Shown: positions 28,280-36,864 of the stretch, one piece after another
Position numbering within the stretch: position 1 is the stretch's first letter
How the letters are laid out: the number at the start of each line of letters is the position of its first letter
Assembly (NCBI GenBank): GCA_019739295.1
Contig: JAHHDV010000005.1
Coordinates: 1-64,000 of the forward strand
From: Taibaiella sp.
GTDB taxonomy: Bacteria > Bacteroidota > Bacteroidia > Chitinophagales > Chitinophagaceae
Direction: 5' to 3'
Length of the DNA: 64,000 nt
The notes under the pieces: generated by a model
Databases searched by the model: none
Seen by the model: the letters and a program-made list of their open reading frames with translations, nothing else
Told to the model about the DNA's origin: nothing
Position numbers and translations under genes: made by a program

Positions 28280-28605
28280 CGATTTAACCAATAAACCGCA
28301 CTATGAAATACTTAAAAAATATTATTTATTATTTAAAATCGGGGGCAAGCTAAATTATTTTTTGTTGAAGAAAATATAATATTGTAATAAACGCACTATT
28401 TTAAGAAAATGTTGTATTTCTTATGTGTTTATTTAAAGTGTCTGATAAGACTTTGGTATAAGTATTAGTTTTATTTCAATTTTTACTGTTAAGGGTATTC
28501 TAAATTCGCTTTTAAATGCCATAATTTTATTATTCAGTTTGAGTAAATACCGGGCAGTTCTATAAAATGTGCATAGGCCTATAATCCCGGTGTTGCTTTT
28601 TTAAA
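28280..28605. ncRNA. Candidate non-coding transcript in AT-rich spacer
   Basis: The 617-base spacer 28083-28699 has no normal gene. It contains the orphan terminator at 28250, a 16-codon frame at 28303-28353 (MKYLKNIIYYLKSGAS), and a folded element at 28549-28591 (ACCGGG and CCCGGT arms with inner TATA pairing) followed on the plus strand by a T run. A small RNA on one strand would explain these signals, but the strand is undecided. Confidence 0.25.
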
Positions 28606-28699
28606 CGTAAAATAATATAGAGTTTGTATCTTCGTTTATAAGTTTAAGATATTTTAAAGAATACTGCTTTCAGGATTTAGATAAAATTAAAATTAAAAT

Positions 28700-29341
28700 A
28701 TGGGTTTTTTGAGAATGTATATTTCAATTACAGGCTTTCTTATCTTTTTTAGTTTAAGCGGATATACTCAGGAAGATAATTTAGTAGAGGTGACCGGGAA
28801 AGTAGTGATGGAACAGACTACCGCGCCCATACCCGGTGTCGTGATTTCCGTGGACGGGACCGAGAGGGGGGTACAGACCAATGCTAACGGGATGTTCACC
28901 ATTGTATTGAATAAAGGTGAGCGGTGTACTGTGGAAGGAGGTGGTTTTAAAAGTTCCGGATTCAGCTTACCTGCTGATTATCAGCAGAAATACTATACCA
29001 TTACTATTCCTTTAAAGATTGATACTATTTATTTGGAAGGTGTAACGATCAGGCAGATGACACCCCGGGAATTTGATTTTGCCTTTAAATACGGATACAA
29101 TCCCGATGAGATGCTGGCAGCCAGCAGAAGTAATATGAGTCCCCAGACTCAAGCCATTATGATGAGTTTTATGCAGCGTGACGGAAATGAGAACCAGACA
29201 CTTCAGCAGATGAATAACTATATGCGGTACGGTTCCCAATACGGCCAGCCTTCCGGTACCAATTTAGGTAATCCATCTGCCTGGAGGGACTTCATCCAAG
29301 CATGGAAGCGCGGCGATTTCAAAGGCACCAATAAAAATTAA
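28700..29341 (+). CDS. Secreted carboxypeptidase-regulatory-like domain protein
   Basis: A 213-residue protein with an N-terminal signal (MYISITGFLIFFSLSG, cleavage after YTQ). One CarboxypepD_reg-like beta-sandwich spans residues 28-110: VEVTGKVVMEQTTAPIPGVV, NGMFTIVLNKGE, LEGVTIRQM. It ends in a Gln/Met/Asn-rich tail (QTLQQMNNYMRYGSQYGQPS). In Bacteroidota such domains sit in the cell envelope, often as the plug-side part of TonB-dependent receptors, but here the domain stands alone. No barrel follows. The DUF502 gene starts 28 bases downstream. Function unknown. Confidence 0.7.
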   Translation: MGFLRMYISITGFLIFFSLSGYTQEDNLVEVTGKVVMEQTTAPIPGVVISVDGTERGVQTNANGMFTIVLNKGERCTVEGGGFKSSGFSLPADYQQKYYTITIPLKIDTIYLEGVTIRQMTPREFDFAFKYGYNPDEMLAASRSNMSPQTQAIMMSFMQRDGNENQTLQQMNNYMRYGSQYGQPSGTNLGNPSAWRDFIQAWKRGDFKGTNKN

Positions 29342-29369
29342 CCGAACTTATTTTATTTATTGAAGATCT

Positions 29370-29963
29370 ATGAGGTCTATTTTCAAATCCTTAGCCAAAA
29401 ATTTCTTGCAGGGACTGGTCTTGCTGGGACCTCTTACCGTAACCGCCTATTGTGTCTATGCCGTATTTACAAATATAGATAAAGCGATCCCCGCACTTTC
29501 GAAAATTTCGCCGGGGGTTGGATTTATTACTATCATCGGATTCATCACCTTAGTCGGCTTTATCGGAGACAGGTTTTTCCTGACCAGGTGGCTTATTTCC
29601 GGGTTTGATGCTATTCTGGAAAAAATTCCGGGGATTAAATTTATCTATACCTCTACAAAAGATATCATTTCTTCTTTTGTGGGTGACAAAAAAAAATTCA
29701 ATCATCCTGTCTGGGTCAAGACACAATCTCAGCCCGATGTGTGGCGGATCGGATTCCTGACCCAACCGGCAATGTCCCTGAAGCATGTAGAAGGGAAAGT
29801 AGCTGTATACCTTCCCCATTCTTATGCCATTAGCGGGTGGGTGATCATCACAGACATGGCTAATGTGATCCATATCAAGGATATGACCTCTTCACAGGCT
29901 ATGAAGTTTGCTGTAAGCGGAGGTGTGGCGGGCCTGGAAGAAGACGAACATATTGAAAAATAG
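29370..29963 (+). CDS. DUF502 membrane protein
   Basis: A 197-residue protein. Two N-terminal membrane segments ([20 protein letters not shown] near residue 15, and [19 protein letters not shown] near 50) are followed by a soluble part with the family blocks [21 protein letters not shown]-like [10 protein letters not shown], and [18 protein letters not shown]. Molecular function is unknown in the family. The frame is intact. It is convergent with folE, about 35 bases between stops after repair of folE. Confidence 0.85.
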   Translation: MRSIFKSLAKNFLQGLVLLGPLTVTAYCVYAVFTNIDKAIPALSKISPGVGFITIIGFITLVGFIGDRFFLTRWLISGFDAILEKIPGIKFIYTSTKDIISSFVGDKKKFNHPVWVKTQSQPDVWRIGFLTQPAMSLKHVEGKVAVYLPHSYAISGWVIITDMANVIHIKDMTSSQAMKFAVSGGVAGLEEDEHIEK

Positions 29964-29998
29964 ATTACCGCCTTTCCGAGCACTTCCTGATTCTGACC

Positions 29999-30596
29999 TT
30001 AATTCAATTTTGAGCTGATCAACCTGAGGAATTCCGATCTGGTTTCGTTTTTTTTCGAATTGACCGCTGAATGCGGAGGTCGTTGTCGTAGAGTTTTGTT
30101 TTTGCACCCCGCGCATCATCATACAAAGATGGTTGGCCTCTATAACGACGGCCACACCCTGGGGTTGCAAAGCATCCTGGATTGCATCCAGGATCTGGTG
30201 GGTCAGCCTTTCCTGGACCTGCAGCCTGCGTGCAAAGCAATCTACAACCCTGGCTATTTTGCTCAGACCAGTAATAGACCCATTGGGAATATAGGCAATA
30301 TGCGCCTTCCCGATAAAAGGCAGCAAATGATGTTCGCACAATGAATAAAGCTCTATATCTTTAACAATGACCATTTCACTGTAAGATTCATGGAATTTGG
30401 CAGAGTTAATAATGTCCCGGGCATCCATCTGATACCCCTGCAACAGGTATTGCATTGCCTTAGAAATACGTTCCGGGGTTTTTAATAAACCTTCTCTTTC
30501 CGGGTTTTCTCCTAATAATCTGATGATTTCTGAATAATGGAGCGCTATTTTCCTTGAGACTTCCTCATCGTATTGTTCATTCTTTTTGTATGCCAT
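29999..30596 (-). CDS. folE: GTP cyclohydrolase I (one-base indel near end)
   Basis: FolE converts GTP to dihydroneopterin triphosphate, the first step of folate and pterin synthesis. The protein has [20 protein letters not shown] with zinc ligands Cys and His, [12 protein letters not shown], and [20 protein letters not shown] with the second zinc cysteine. The A run near 30050 carries one base too many; without it the C-terminus is [16 protein letters not shown], the usual FolE ending, and the gene stops at 29999 instead of running into the DUF502 gene. Repaired length is 198 residues. folB lies 26 kb away in this window. Confidence 0.94.
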
Positions 30597-30625
30597 ATAT
30601 ATTATCGGATGATAGGTAAACTGGG

Positions 30626-30633
30626 CAAATTTA
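30626..30633 (-). promoter_or_regulatory. -7 promoter box for folE
   Basis: TAAATTTG on the minus strand, 29 bases before the ATG. Confidence 0.42.
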
Positions 30634-30716
30634 ATGCTGATTTACCGTTTTTGAAAATATATTGGATTTATATACCATTAAGATTGAATGGATCATCCCG
30701 GATACTACTCCGTTTG

Positions 30717-31232
30717 TTATAGTTGATTGAGGTGTTCCTCCAATTTTAGAAGGGTGGGTTCCAGTTTTTTGGGAATATGCATTCCATCCAGCTGATTGAA
30801 GAAATCTTTGGCTTTCCTGTTTTTCTTTTGTATCAGTGCGATGTCGGTTAAAGTCAGTAAAGTCATGATGCGCAGTTTTTTATCCGATTGGGGAAAGGTC
30901 AGGCTGACTTCCAGCCAGTGTCCGGCGTTTTCGAAGTCGTCCTTATGATGTGCGATCATTCCTTTTACAGCATAATATTTAGCAGACATTGCATTGCTGA
31001 GTTTCTCCGGTTTCTGAACATAATCGATGGCACGCTCAGCAGCTGTGAAATCATGATTGAGGAGTCTCCTGTAGGCTAAAGGTATCGTCCCATGTATTAC
31101 ATAATCCCATAATATATACAGGGATAATAAAGAGGATAAGATAAGGGGGAATAACTTGCCTTGTAATGCCATAATGATGGATACGAGCGCAAGAAATAGC
31201 AATATGACCAATCTTACAAATGGTGTAAACAT
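30717..31232 (-). CDS. Membrane protein with TPR-like helices
   Basis: A 171-residue protein of no recognised family. Residues 5-45 form two hydrophobic segments (RLVILLFLALVSIIMALQG, LFPLILSSLLSLYILWDYVI). The rest is helical, with TPR-like signatures (DFTAAERAIDYVQKPEKL, SAKYYAVKGMIAHHKDDFEN, LLTLTDIALIQKKNRKAKD). It is probably an inner-membrane scaffold with a cytoplasmic helical domain. The frame is intact. A -7 box (31237-31244) is only 4 bases before the ATG, which suggests a leaderless message. Confidence 0.6.
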   Translation of the reverse strand: MFTPFVRLVILLFLALVSIIMALQGKLFPLILSSLLSLYILWDYVIHGTIPLAYRRLLNHDFTAAERAIDYVQKPEKLSNAMSAKYYAVKGMIAHHKDDFENAGHWLEVSLTFPQSDKKLRIMTLLTLTDIALIQKKNRKAKDFFNQLDGMHIPKKLEPTLLKLEEHLNQL

Positions 31233-31236
31233 GGAG

Positions 31237-31244
31237 CAAAAGTA
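31237..31244 (-). promoter_or_regulatory. -7 promoter box for TPR-like gene
   Basis: TACTTTTG on the minus strand, with the ATG of the gene starting 4 bases later. Confidence 0.4.
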
Positions 31245-31284
31245 TAGAATTATAGATGATTTTGGATCATTCCCTGTGAATGCG

Positions 31285-31576
31285 CTATCTCTGCCCCATC
31301 AGGTAAAGGAATTCCGGGTCACTGCTATCAGCAGATACCATATCTTTAAACCATTCGATACCCCTGGCCCGCCTTCTTCATTTTCAATGATTTTTTTGCC
31401 TCTATCCTGGATCAGTAAGTATCATCTGATCACCAATAGCCAGGGGGATAAATGCATCGCTCAGATCAATGGCAAATTCCGGTTGACCATATGTCCGGGC
31501 CGGTGATGTATTTCCCGGTTGATGGACATAGTACATACCTGTATTTTTTGTTTCCGTAATTTTCGTTTTTTATCAT
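31285..31576 (-). CDS. Small hypothetical protein (hidden by frameshifts)
   Basis: Three frames on the minus strand join into one plausible protein of about 97 residues. It runs from ATG 31576 (MIKTKITETKNTGMYYVHQP after one A is removed near 31570), through QPEFAIDLSDAFIPLAIGDQ and RGKKIIENEEGGPG, to WFKDMVSADSSDPEFLYLMG and a stop at 31285 (one G added near 31370). The product is hydrophilic, without signal or membrane segment, and not recognised. A rival reading is an uninterrupted plus-strand frame (31231-31506, MEQKYRIIDDFGSF), but a promoter box for the minus-strand gene sits on its start. Confidence 0.4.
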
Positions 31577-31697
31577 TTTAAATATAGAAACAGACGCAGG
31601 GAAGTCTTACTGGTGCTTTCAAAATGATATACAATCAGGGGATATTTCCCTGTACCTGTTCCGGAATAAATAAAATGATGGAATTGATATCTTTTTT

Positions 31698-31705
31698 TAA
31701 CTTTG
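31698..31705 (+). promoter_or_regulatory. -7 promoter box for ddl
   Basis: TAACTTTG. It overlaps the first possible start codon (31703) and so argues for the ATG at 31724 or 31736. Confidence 0.5.
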
Positions 31706-31723
31706 GCAGAATTTTTCACTGAT

Positions 31724-32728
31724 ATGATTTCCCCCATGACACCAAAGAAACTTGCCATCGTTGCAGGAGGATATTCCGGAGAATATGTGATTTCTCTTCG
31801 TTCAGTAAAGACTGTAATGGATCATTTGGACAGATCGCTTTATGATATTTATAAAATTATTATTACTAAGGATCGATGGTATGCGGAGCTGGAAGACGGA
31901 AGTGAAACTGATGTAGACAAAAATGATTTCTCCATAGAATCAGGCGGGCAAAAAATCAACTTTGACGGAGTATTCATAGTCATACATGGTACGCCCGGGG
32001 AAGATGGAAGACTTCAGGGTTATTTTGATATGATAGGTCTTCCTTACACGACTTGTAATGCTATCGTATCGGCTTTGACTTTTAATAAAAGCTCCTGCAA
32101 TCAGGTTGTCAAAAATATGCAGGTAGTTCAAGTGGCGAATTCTATACGGCTTTTCAAGAAAGGAGGCTATTCTATAGGTGCTATTCTTGAAGAAGTGAAT
32201 CTTCCGTTATTTGTAAAGCCCAATGAGAGTGGCAGCAGCCTGGGTGTAAGCAAGGTGACTGAAGTGTCCCAGCTTCAGGCGGCAATAGATGCTGCTTTCG
32301 AAGAAGACAATGAAGTTCTGGTCGAAGAATTTATCAAAGGCAGGGAGTTGACCATCGGTGTTTTTGAACAGGACGGCAAAATAGTGGTATTACCGCCTAC
32401 CGAGATCATCAGCAAGAACGTGTTTTTTGATTTTGAAGCAAAATATACCACAGGAGTTACAGATGAGATCACTCCTGCACAGATTCCGGATGATCTGAGA
32501 AAGGAAATGGAGGAGAAATCTGAAATTATTTATAAGGGATTAGGATGTAGAGGCGTGGTTCGTATTGACTATATATGGAATTCTGAAGACCAGCATTTAT
32601 ATTTTCTTGAAGTAAACACGATGCCCGGGCAGAGCGAGAACAGTCTGATACCGCAACAGGTAATAGCTCATGGAATGAGCTTAAAAGAGTTCTATGAAGG
32701 CATAATAAAAGAGACTTTAGGTTTTTAA
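31724..32728 (+). CDS. ddl: D-alanine--D-alanine ligase
   Basis: An ATP-grasp enzyme that makes D-Ala-D-Ala for peptidoglycan. Visible are KKLAIVAGGYSGEYVISLRS at the N-terminus, VIHGTPGEDGRLQGYFDMIG, PLFVKPNESGSSLGVSKV (ATP and substrate loop), GRELTIGVFEQDGK and FLEVNTMPGQSENSLIPQQ with the metal ligands. I take ATG 31724 because a -7 box covers the upstream start; 31736 (MTPKKLAIV) is equally possible. Length is about 335 residues and the frame is intact. The PASTA gene follows in the same direction. Confidence 0.94.
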   Translation: MISPMTPKKLAIVAGGYSGEYVISLRSVKTVMDHLDRSLYDIYKIIITKDRWYAELEDGSETDVDKNDFSIESGGQKINFDGVFIVIHGTPGEDGRLQGYFDMIGLPYTTCNAIVSALTFNKSSCNQVVKNMQVVQVANSIRLFKKGGYSIGAILEEVNLPLFVKPNESGSSLGVSKVTEVSQLQAAIDAAFEEDNEVLVEEFIKGRELTIGVFEQDGKIVVLPPTEIISKNVFFDFEAKYTTGVTDEITPAQIPDDLRKEMEEKSEIIYKGLGCRGVVRIDYIWNSEDQHLYFLEVNTMPGQSENSLIPQQVIAHGMSLKEFYEGIIKETLGF

Positions 32729-32835
32729 AATTGTAGATGCATACATTTGAATCCGGGTGGCAGGAAGTATAGGTACAAATTATTATATTAACTTGCAGCG
32801 GATTTTCAATATGAAATTAGAAATTAAAGTATTTG

Positions 32836-33828
32836 ATGGCAAAAGAAAAGCAGAAAAAGCCGTTTTTTAGGACATTCCTGGGCAACCTGATTATTGTAAT
32901 TATTCTGTGCATCGCATTGTATTGGATGTTTTTCGGATCATTATCCATCATTACCAGACATGGAGAGACCAGCACAGTCCCGGATTTGAAAGGAATGAAA
33001 CTGGATTCTGCATTACAGATCTTAGAAAAGCAGGGTTTTGATTACAAGATTGACTCCACTTACGATAAAGGTTTCGGGCTAAACGAGATCATGGACCAGC
33101 AACCCGAAGCCGGGTACAAGGCTAAGAGTGGAAGGATCATTTTCCTGACGGTCAATAAAGCCAACCCGCCATTGATCGAGATGCCTAATCTGGTATCGCT
33201 TTCATTAAGAAGTGCTGATATCCTTCTGAAGAAGAGTAGCTTAAGCATTGGAGATACAATATTTATTTATGATATCGCGGAAGGTACCATTTTGGAACAG
33301 CGATTTAAGGGACAAGTGATCCCACCCGGTACCAGGATTCCGGAAGGGTCCGCTATTGATATTACCGTATCCAAAGGGCTGAGCGATGAGACGATTAATA
33401 TACCAGATCTTATCGGGATGAAATTCAAAGAGGCAATACAGACCCTCGAGGAGAAGGAGCTGAGGTTTTCAATTGTATATAACGGGAAGATCACAGATTC
33501 GGCCACAGCACTGGTATATTCCCAATATCCCGAAGGGAGAAATGAATATGGCGAACCGCTGAGAGTGTACAAAGGAGATCATATAGAGGTACGTGTAAGC
33601 CCAGGATCCGACTATCGAGAAGCGACAGTATATCCCAAGGCCCAAAACCAATGATTCTCTGGATGATGAAGGGACAAATGGTGCCGATAATACAAGGCCT
33701 TCACACCAGCAGCAGCCATTGCCGCCACCTTAATCCTAATACCAATAATAATTCGAATAAAGATAAACCCCAAGCAATCGTCTAAGGATGCAGAAGATAG
33801 AAGCGGTAAGGATGGCAAGTGGTGGTAA
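32836..33828 (+). CDS. PASTA-domain membrane protein (frameshifted tail)
   Basis: One N-terminal membrane segment (NLIIVIILCIALYWMFFGSL, residues 18-37) is followed by three PASTA repeats of about 65-70 residues (TVPDLKGMKLDSALQILEKQ, MPNLVSLSLRSADILLKKSS, NIPDLIGMKFKEAIQTLEEK). There is no kinase or transpeptidase domain. PASTA repeats bind peptidoglycan precursors or muropeptides in some proteins. Around 33620 the frame changes into a low-complexity tail rich in Gln, Pro and Asn, and after another change it ends GKDGKWW at 33828. Start at ATG 32836. It is preceded by ddl, a common pairing in Bacteroidota. Confidence 0.82.
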
Positions 33829-33853
33829 ACAGCGGCCACGCAGGCCGGGATAA

Positions 33854-33861
33854 TATCTTTG
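33854..33861 (+). promoter_or_regulatory. -7 promoter box for dihydroorotase-like gene
   Basis: TATCTTTG, ending 25 bases before the ATG at 33887. Confidence 0.45.
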
Positions 33862-33886
33862 TTCCATTAAATATTTAATAAAATTT

Positions 33887-35128
33887 ATGTCTGTACTTCT
33901 CAAGAACGTTACGATTATTGATGTATCCAGTTCCTATCATCAGAAGTCGGTAGATGTATTCTATAAGAACGGAGCCATCGAATCTATAGGAAAGAAACTG
34001 ACAGTTAAAGCCAAAAGTACTGTTGATGCCAAAGGCAAGTACTTAAGCAAAGCCTGGATCGATACGTTGGCCGGGTGGGGCAGTCCCGGATATGAGCACA
34101 GAGAGACGATTCAGACCGGAGGGGCTGCTGCTGCCAATGGAGGGTTTGGGAGTGTAATCCTGGTTCCCAATAATCTCCCGGTTACCGATACGGCCAGTGA
34201 CGTACAGTACCTGCTTAAGGAAAAGGACAAAATTAATATTCAGATCTTTCCTTTAGGGGCAGTCAGCAAGAAGCTGGAAGGAAAAGACCTGGCAGAGATG
34301 CTCGATATGCAACATGCGGGAGCCATAGCCTTTAGTGATGGTTGGTACCCGATACAGAACAGCCAGCTCATGTTCAAAGCTTTGGAATATGTCAAAGGAA
34401 TCGACAGTATGATCGTACAGATCCCTATTCATAAAGATTTGGATTCGGGAGCCCTGATGAATGAAGGGATACAGTCTGTTGCATACGGTATGAGTGGTGC
34501 TCCGGGTATCGCTGAAGAGATCATTATCCATAGAGATATTGCTCTGGCCAGATACACGAACTCCCGTCTTCATATCTCGGGAGTGAGTACCAGTGCAGGT
34601 ATCGATCTCATTAAGAAAGCCAAAAAAGAAGGTGTACAGATAACGTGTAGTGTGACACCATTCCATTTATATTATACTGATGAGGCGATCTCAGGTTATG
34701 ATCCGCTTTATAAAGTATATCCGGTATTAAGGACCAAAGCTGATGTGAAAGCCCTGAGAGAGGCTGTGAAGGACGGTGTAGTGGATAGTATTGCCACACA
34801 TCATAAGCCGCACGATTGGGACGAAAAGGTAAAAGAACTGGAATACGCAGCTTCAGGAATGGCTGCGGCTGAGACAGCCTGGCCTATGTTACTGCAAAGC
34901 ATGCCTCATCTTTCTCCCGAGAGCTGGGTACAATTATTCGTGGATAAACCCGGAGCGATATTCCACATCCATCAGGAAGGAATAGAAGAAGGTGCCCGGC
35001 TTTCCCTTACCCTGTTCGATATAGATACGGTATGGGAGCTGGATATGAAGTCTAAAAAATCCAGGGCATACAATGTCCCGATGCTGAATCAGAAATTAAA
35101 AGGAAGAGCTGTACTGCTTGCCAAATAG
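33887..35128 (+). CDS. Dihydroorotase-like protein, probably without catalytic metals
   Basis: A 413-residue amidohydrolase-fold protein closest to class I dihydroorotases. Conserved shape blocks are GGAAAANGGFGSVILVPNN, MNEGIQSVAYGMSGAPGIAE and LHISGVSTSAGIDLIKKAKK. The strand-1 metal motif (usually D-x-H-x-H) reads IDTLAGWGSPGYE, without either histidine. The usual IATDHAPH block reads IATHHKPH, losing the catalytic aspartate. It therefore looks like a non-catalytic paralogue, of the kind that can act as a structural partner, for example of aspartate carbamoyltransferase. The frame is intact, so these changes are not sequencing noise. DUF4199 and GT2 genes follow closely. Confidence 0.82.
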   Translation: MSVLLKNVTIIDVSSSYHQKSVDVFYKNGAIESIGKKLTVKAKSTVDAKGKYLSKAWIDTLAGWGSPGYEHRETIQTGGAAAANGGFGSVILVPNNLPVTDTASDVQYLLKEKDKINIQIFPLGAVSKKLEGKDLAEMLDMQHAGAIAFSDGWYPIQNSQLMFKALEYVKGIDSMIVQIPIHKDLDSGALMNEGIQSVAYGMSGAPGIAEEIIIHRDIALARYTNSRLHISGVSTSAGIDLIKKAKKEGVQITCSVTPFHLYYTDEAISGYDPLYKVYPVLRTKADVKALREAVKDGVVDSIATHHKPHDWDEKVKELEYAASGMAAAETAWPMLLQSMPHLSPESWVQLFVDKPGAIFHIHQEGIEEGARLSLTLFDIDTVWELDMKSKKSRAYNVPMLNQKLKGRAVLLAK

Positions 35129-35147
35129 AAAGTCATATATCTGCTCC

Positions 35148-35711
35148 ATGAAATCCAAAAGAAATACAAACATCATTTTGCTCCTTCTGGTCATTCTTCT
35201 TCCTGCAATTGCGGTATACCTGAAATATGATATGTTCAATACAAATTTACCGGAGTTCAGCCTCATGGGCATCGGAGCAAAGGCCATTGTAATAATTCTG
35301 GTATTCCTGTCCGGGTACCTCTATGCAAGGTCACAGAACCGGGATGCCGAGATCAGGCCCTTGTTCCGGACGATGTTCATTATGGTTCTGGCCGGAGAAA
35401 TAAGTATAGCAACCGTGGATTATCTCTGTATGTTCCATTTATTCCCGGACTTTATTCAGACATTCTATGAGCACAATAAAATATGGCTGAAGGAGCATAG
35501 TCATTGGCCGGAGGAGCAGCAGAAAGAAGCCTTACAGGATATTCTGAACTTAAAAACAGTCAGATTTCAAGATATATTACAATCCTTTCTAAGGAGTGTT
35601 ATCACATCTTCCATATTTGCCATTATATTTGCATTTATCATCAAAGGATATCACAACAAAAATCTTCGGTTGAGACACTGGCAGTCCGGTCTCAATCAAG
35701 TGGAATCATAG
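35148..35711 (+). CDS. DUF4199 membrane protein
   Basis: About 187 residues from ATG 35148 (MKSKRNTNIILLLL); an upstream start at 35118 overlaps the previous gene. Four likely membrane segments lie near residues 8-24, 38-56, 75-95 and 155-178. The middle part is charged (HSHWPEEQQKEALQDILNLK). DUF4199 proteins are restricted mainly to Bacteroidota, have no known function, and often sit between a dihydroorotase-like gene and a GT2 glycosyltransferase, as here. The next gene starts 6 bases after its stop. Confidence 0.78.
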   Translation: MKSKRNTNIILLLLVILLPAIAVYLKYDMFNTNLPEFSLMGIGAKAIVIILVFLSGYLYARSQNRDAEIRPLFRTMFIMVLAGEISIATVDYLCMFHLFPDFIQTFYEHNKIWLKEHSHWPEEQQKEALQDILNLKTVRFQDILQSFLRSVITSSIFAIIFAFIIKGYHNKNLRLRHWQSGLNQVES

Positions 35712-35717
35712 AGCTAT

Positions 35718-36656
35718 ATGTTAGATTTAAGCGTCATTGTCCCATTGCTGAATGAAGAAGAATCCCTGGCAGAGCTGGCAGACCTGATCCGGTTCACTGC
35801 CCACCAGGAGCGGTTGAGCTATGAGATTATCTTTGTAGATGATGGCAGTACGGATAGCAGTTGGCGTGTCATCAAAGACCTGGTTGCTAAAGACCAGAAT
35901 GTAAAAGGGATAAAATTCCAAAGAAATTACGGAAAGAGTGCTGCATTGAACGAGGGATTCAAGAAAGCGAAAGGTAGCGTTGTCATTACTATGGATGCTG
36001 ATCTTCAGGATAATCCTGACGAGATACCTGACCTGGTGAGGATGATCAGAGAGGAAGGATATGACCTGGTGAGCGGCTGGAAAAAAAAGAGATTTGATAA
36101 TAAACTGACGAAAAACGTTCCTTCTAAATTCTTCAATGGCGTAACCCGTAGTATGAGCGGCATCAGGCTTCATGATTTTAACTGTGGTCTGAAAGCGTAT
36201 GACTCAAGAGTCATCAAGAGCATTGAAATCTATGGTGAAATGCACAGGTATATTCCGGTATTGGCTAAAAATGCCGGTTTCAAGAAGATAGGGGAAAAAG
36301 TAGTCAAGCACCAGGCAAGGAAATACGGTGTTTCTAAATTCGGGTGGAACAGGTTTATTAACGGGTTTCTGGATTTATTGACGGTTGCCTTCATCGGGAA
36401 GTTTGGAAAGAAGCCGATGCACTTTTTTGGATTGATCGGGTTCCTGATGTTCCTTTTTGGTTTTGGGATCTTTTTGTACCTAGTCCTTGGAAAGATTTTT
36501 GTCGAGAATTTCTGGATTGTCAACAGGCCTCCCTTCTTTATCGCACTTACGTTGATGATTATCGGCTGCATGTTCTTCCTGTCCGGTTACCTTGCGGAAT
36601 TGATTGTGCGCAATGCATCCGAGCGGAATCTTTACCACATCAGTGAAGAGATTTAA
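35718..36656 (+). CDS. GT2 family polyprenol-phosphate glycosyltransferase
   Basis: A 312-residue protein. The GT-A domain has LSVIVPLLNEEESLAELADL, FVDDGSTDSSW and ITMDADLQDNPDEIPDL (the DxD-type metal site). Two C-terminal membrane segments (FFGLIGFLMFLFGFGIFLYL, and FIALTLMIIGCMFFLSGYLA) place it in the GtrB/DPM1-like group that loads a sugar onto undecaprenyl phosphate at the inner membrane. The sugar is unknown. The frame is intact. It is translationally close to the DUF4199 gene. Confidence 0.88.
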   Translation: MLDLSVIVPLLNEEESLAELADLIRFTAHQERLSYEIIFVDDGSTDSSWRVIKDLVAKDQNVKGIKFQRNYGKSAALNEGFKKAKGSVVITMDADLQDNPDEIPDLVRMIREEGYDLVSGWKKKRFDNKLTKNVPSKFFNGVTRSMSGIRLHDFNCGLKAYDSRVIKSIEIYGEMHRYIPVLAKNAGFKKIGEKVVKHQARKYGVSKFGWNRFINGFLDLLTVAFIGKFGKKPMHFFGLIGFLMFLFGFGIFLYLVLGKIFVENFWIVNRPPFFIALTLMIIGCMFFLSGYLAELIVRNASERNLYHISEEI

Positions 36657-36810
36657 ATATATCTTTTTATGTGCGGGATTGGAAAGATGAGCTTACCGAA
36701 GCTATTCTGTATCTTAAGGATGTATTTTTCTCAGGCCCTGACCGACATCATTTGATATCGAGAACCGGCATATAAACGGAATGAAGTGTTCCGTATTCCT
36801 CCAAAAAGGT

Positions 36811-36818
36811 TATCTTTG
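36811..36818 (+). promoter_or_regulatory. -7 promoter box for trhO
   Basis: TATCTTTG, 46 bases before the GTG start at 36865. Confidence 0.45.
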
Positions 36819-36864
36819 CACCCTATAATATATTTCATTTTTAGACATTTAAAGTTAGTTCACC

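Noticed and set aside
29892..30000. Overlap of folE with the DUF502 gene
   Set aside because: The overlap disappears when one A is removed near 30050; the real folE end is at 29999.
31231..31506. Plus-strand 91-residue gene (MEQKYRIIDDFGSF)
   Set aside because: Its start overlaps a minus-strand promoter box, and the opposite strand gives a more protein-like, hydrophilic product after repair. Kept only as an alternative.
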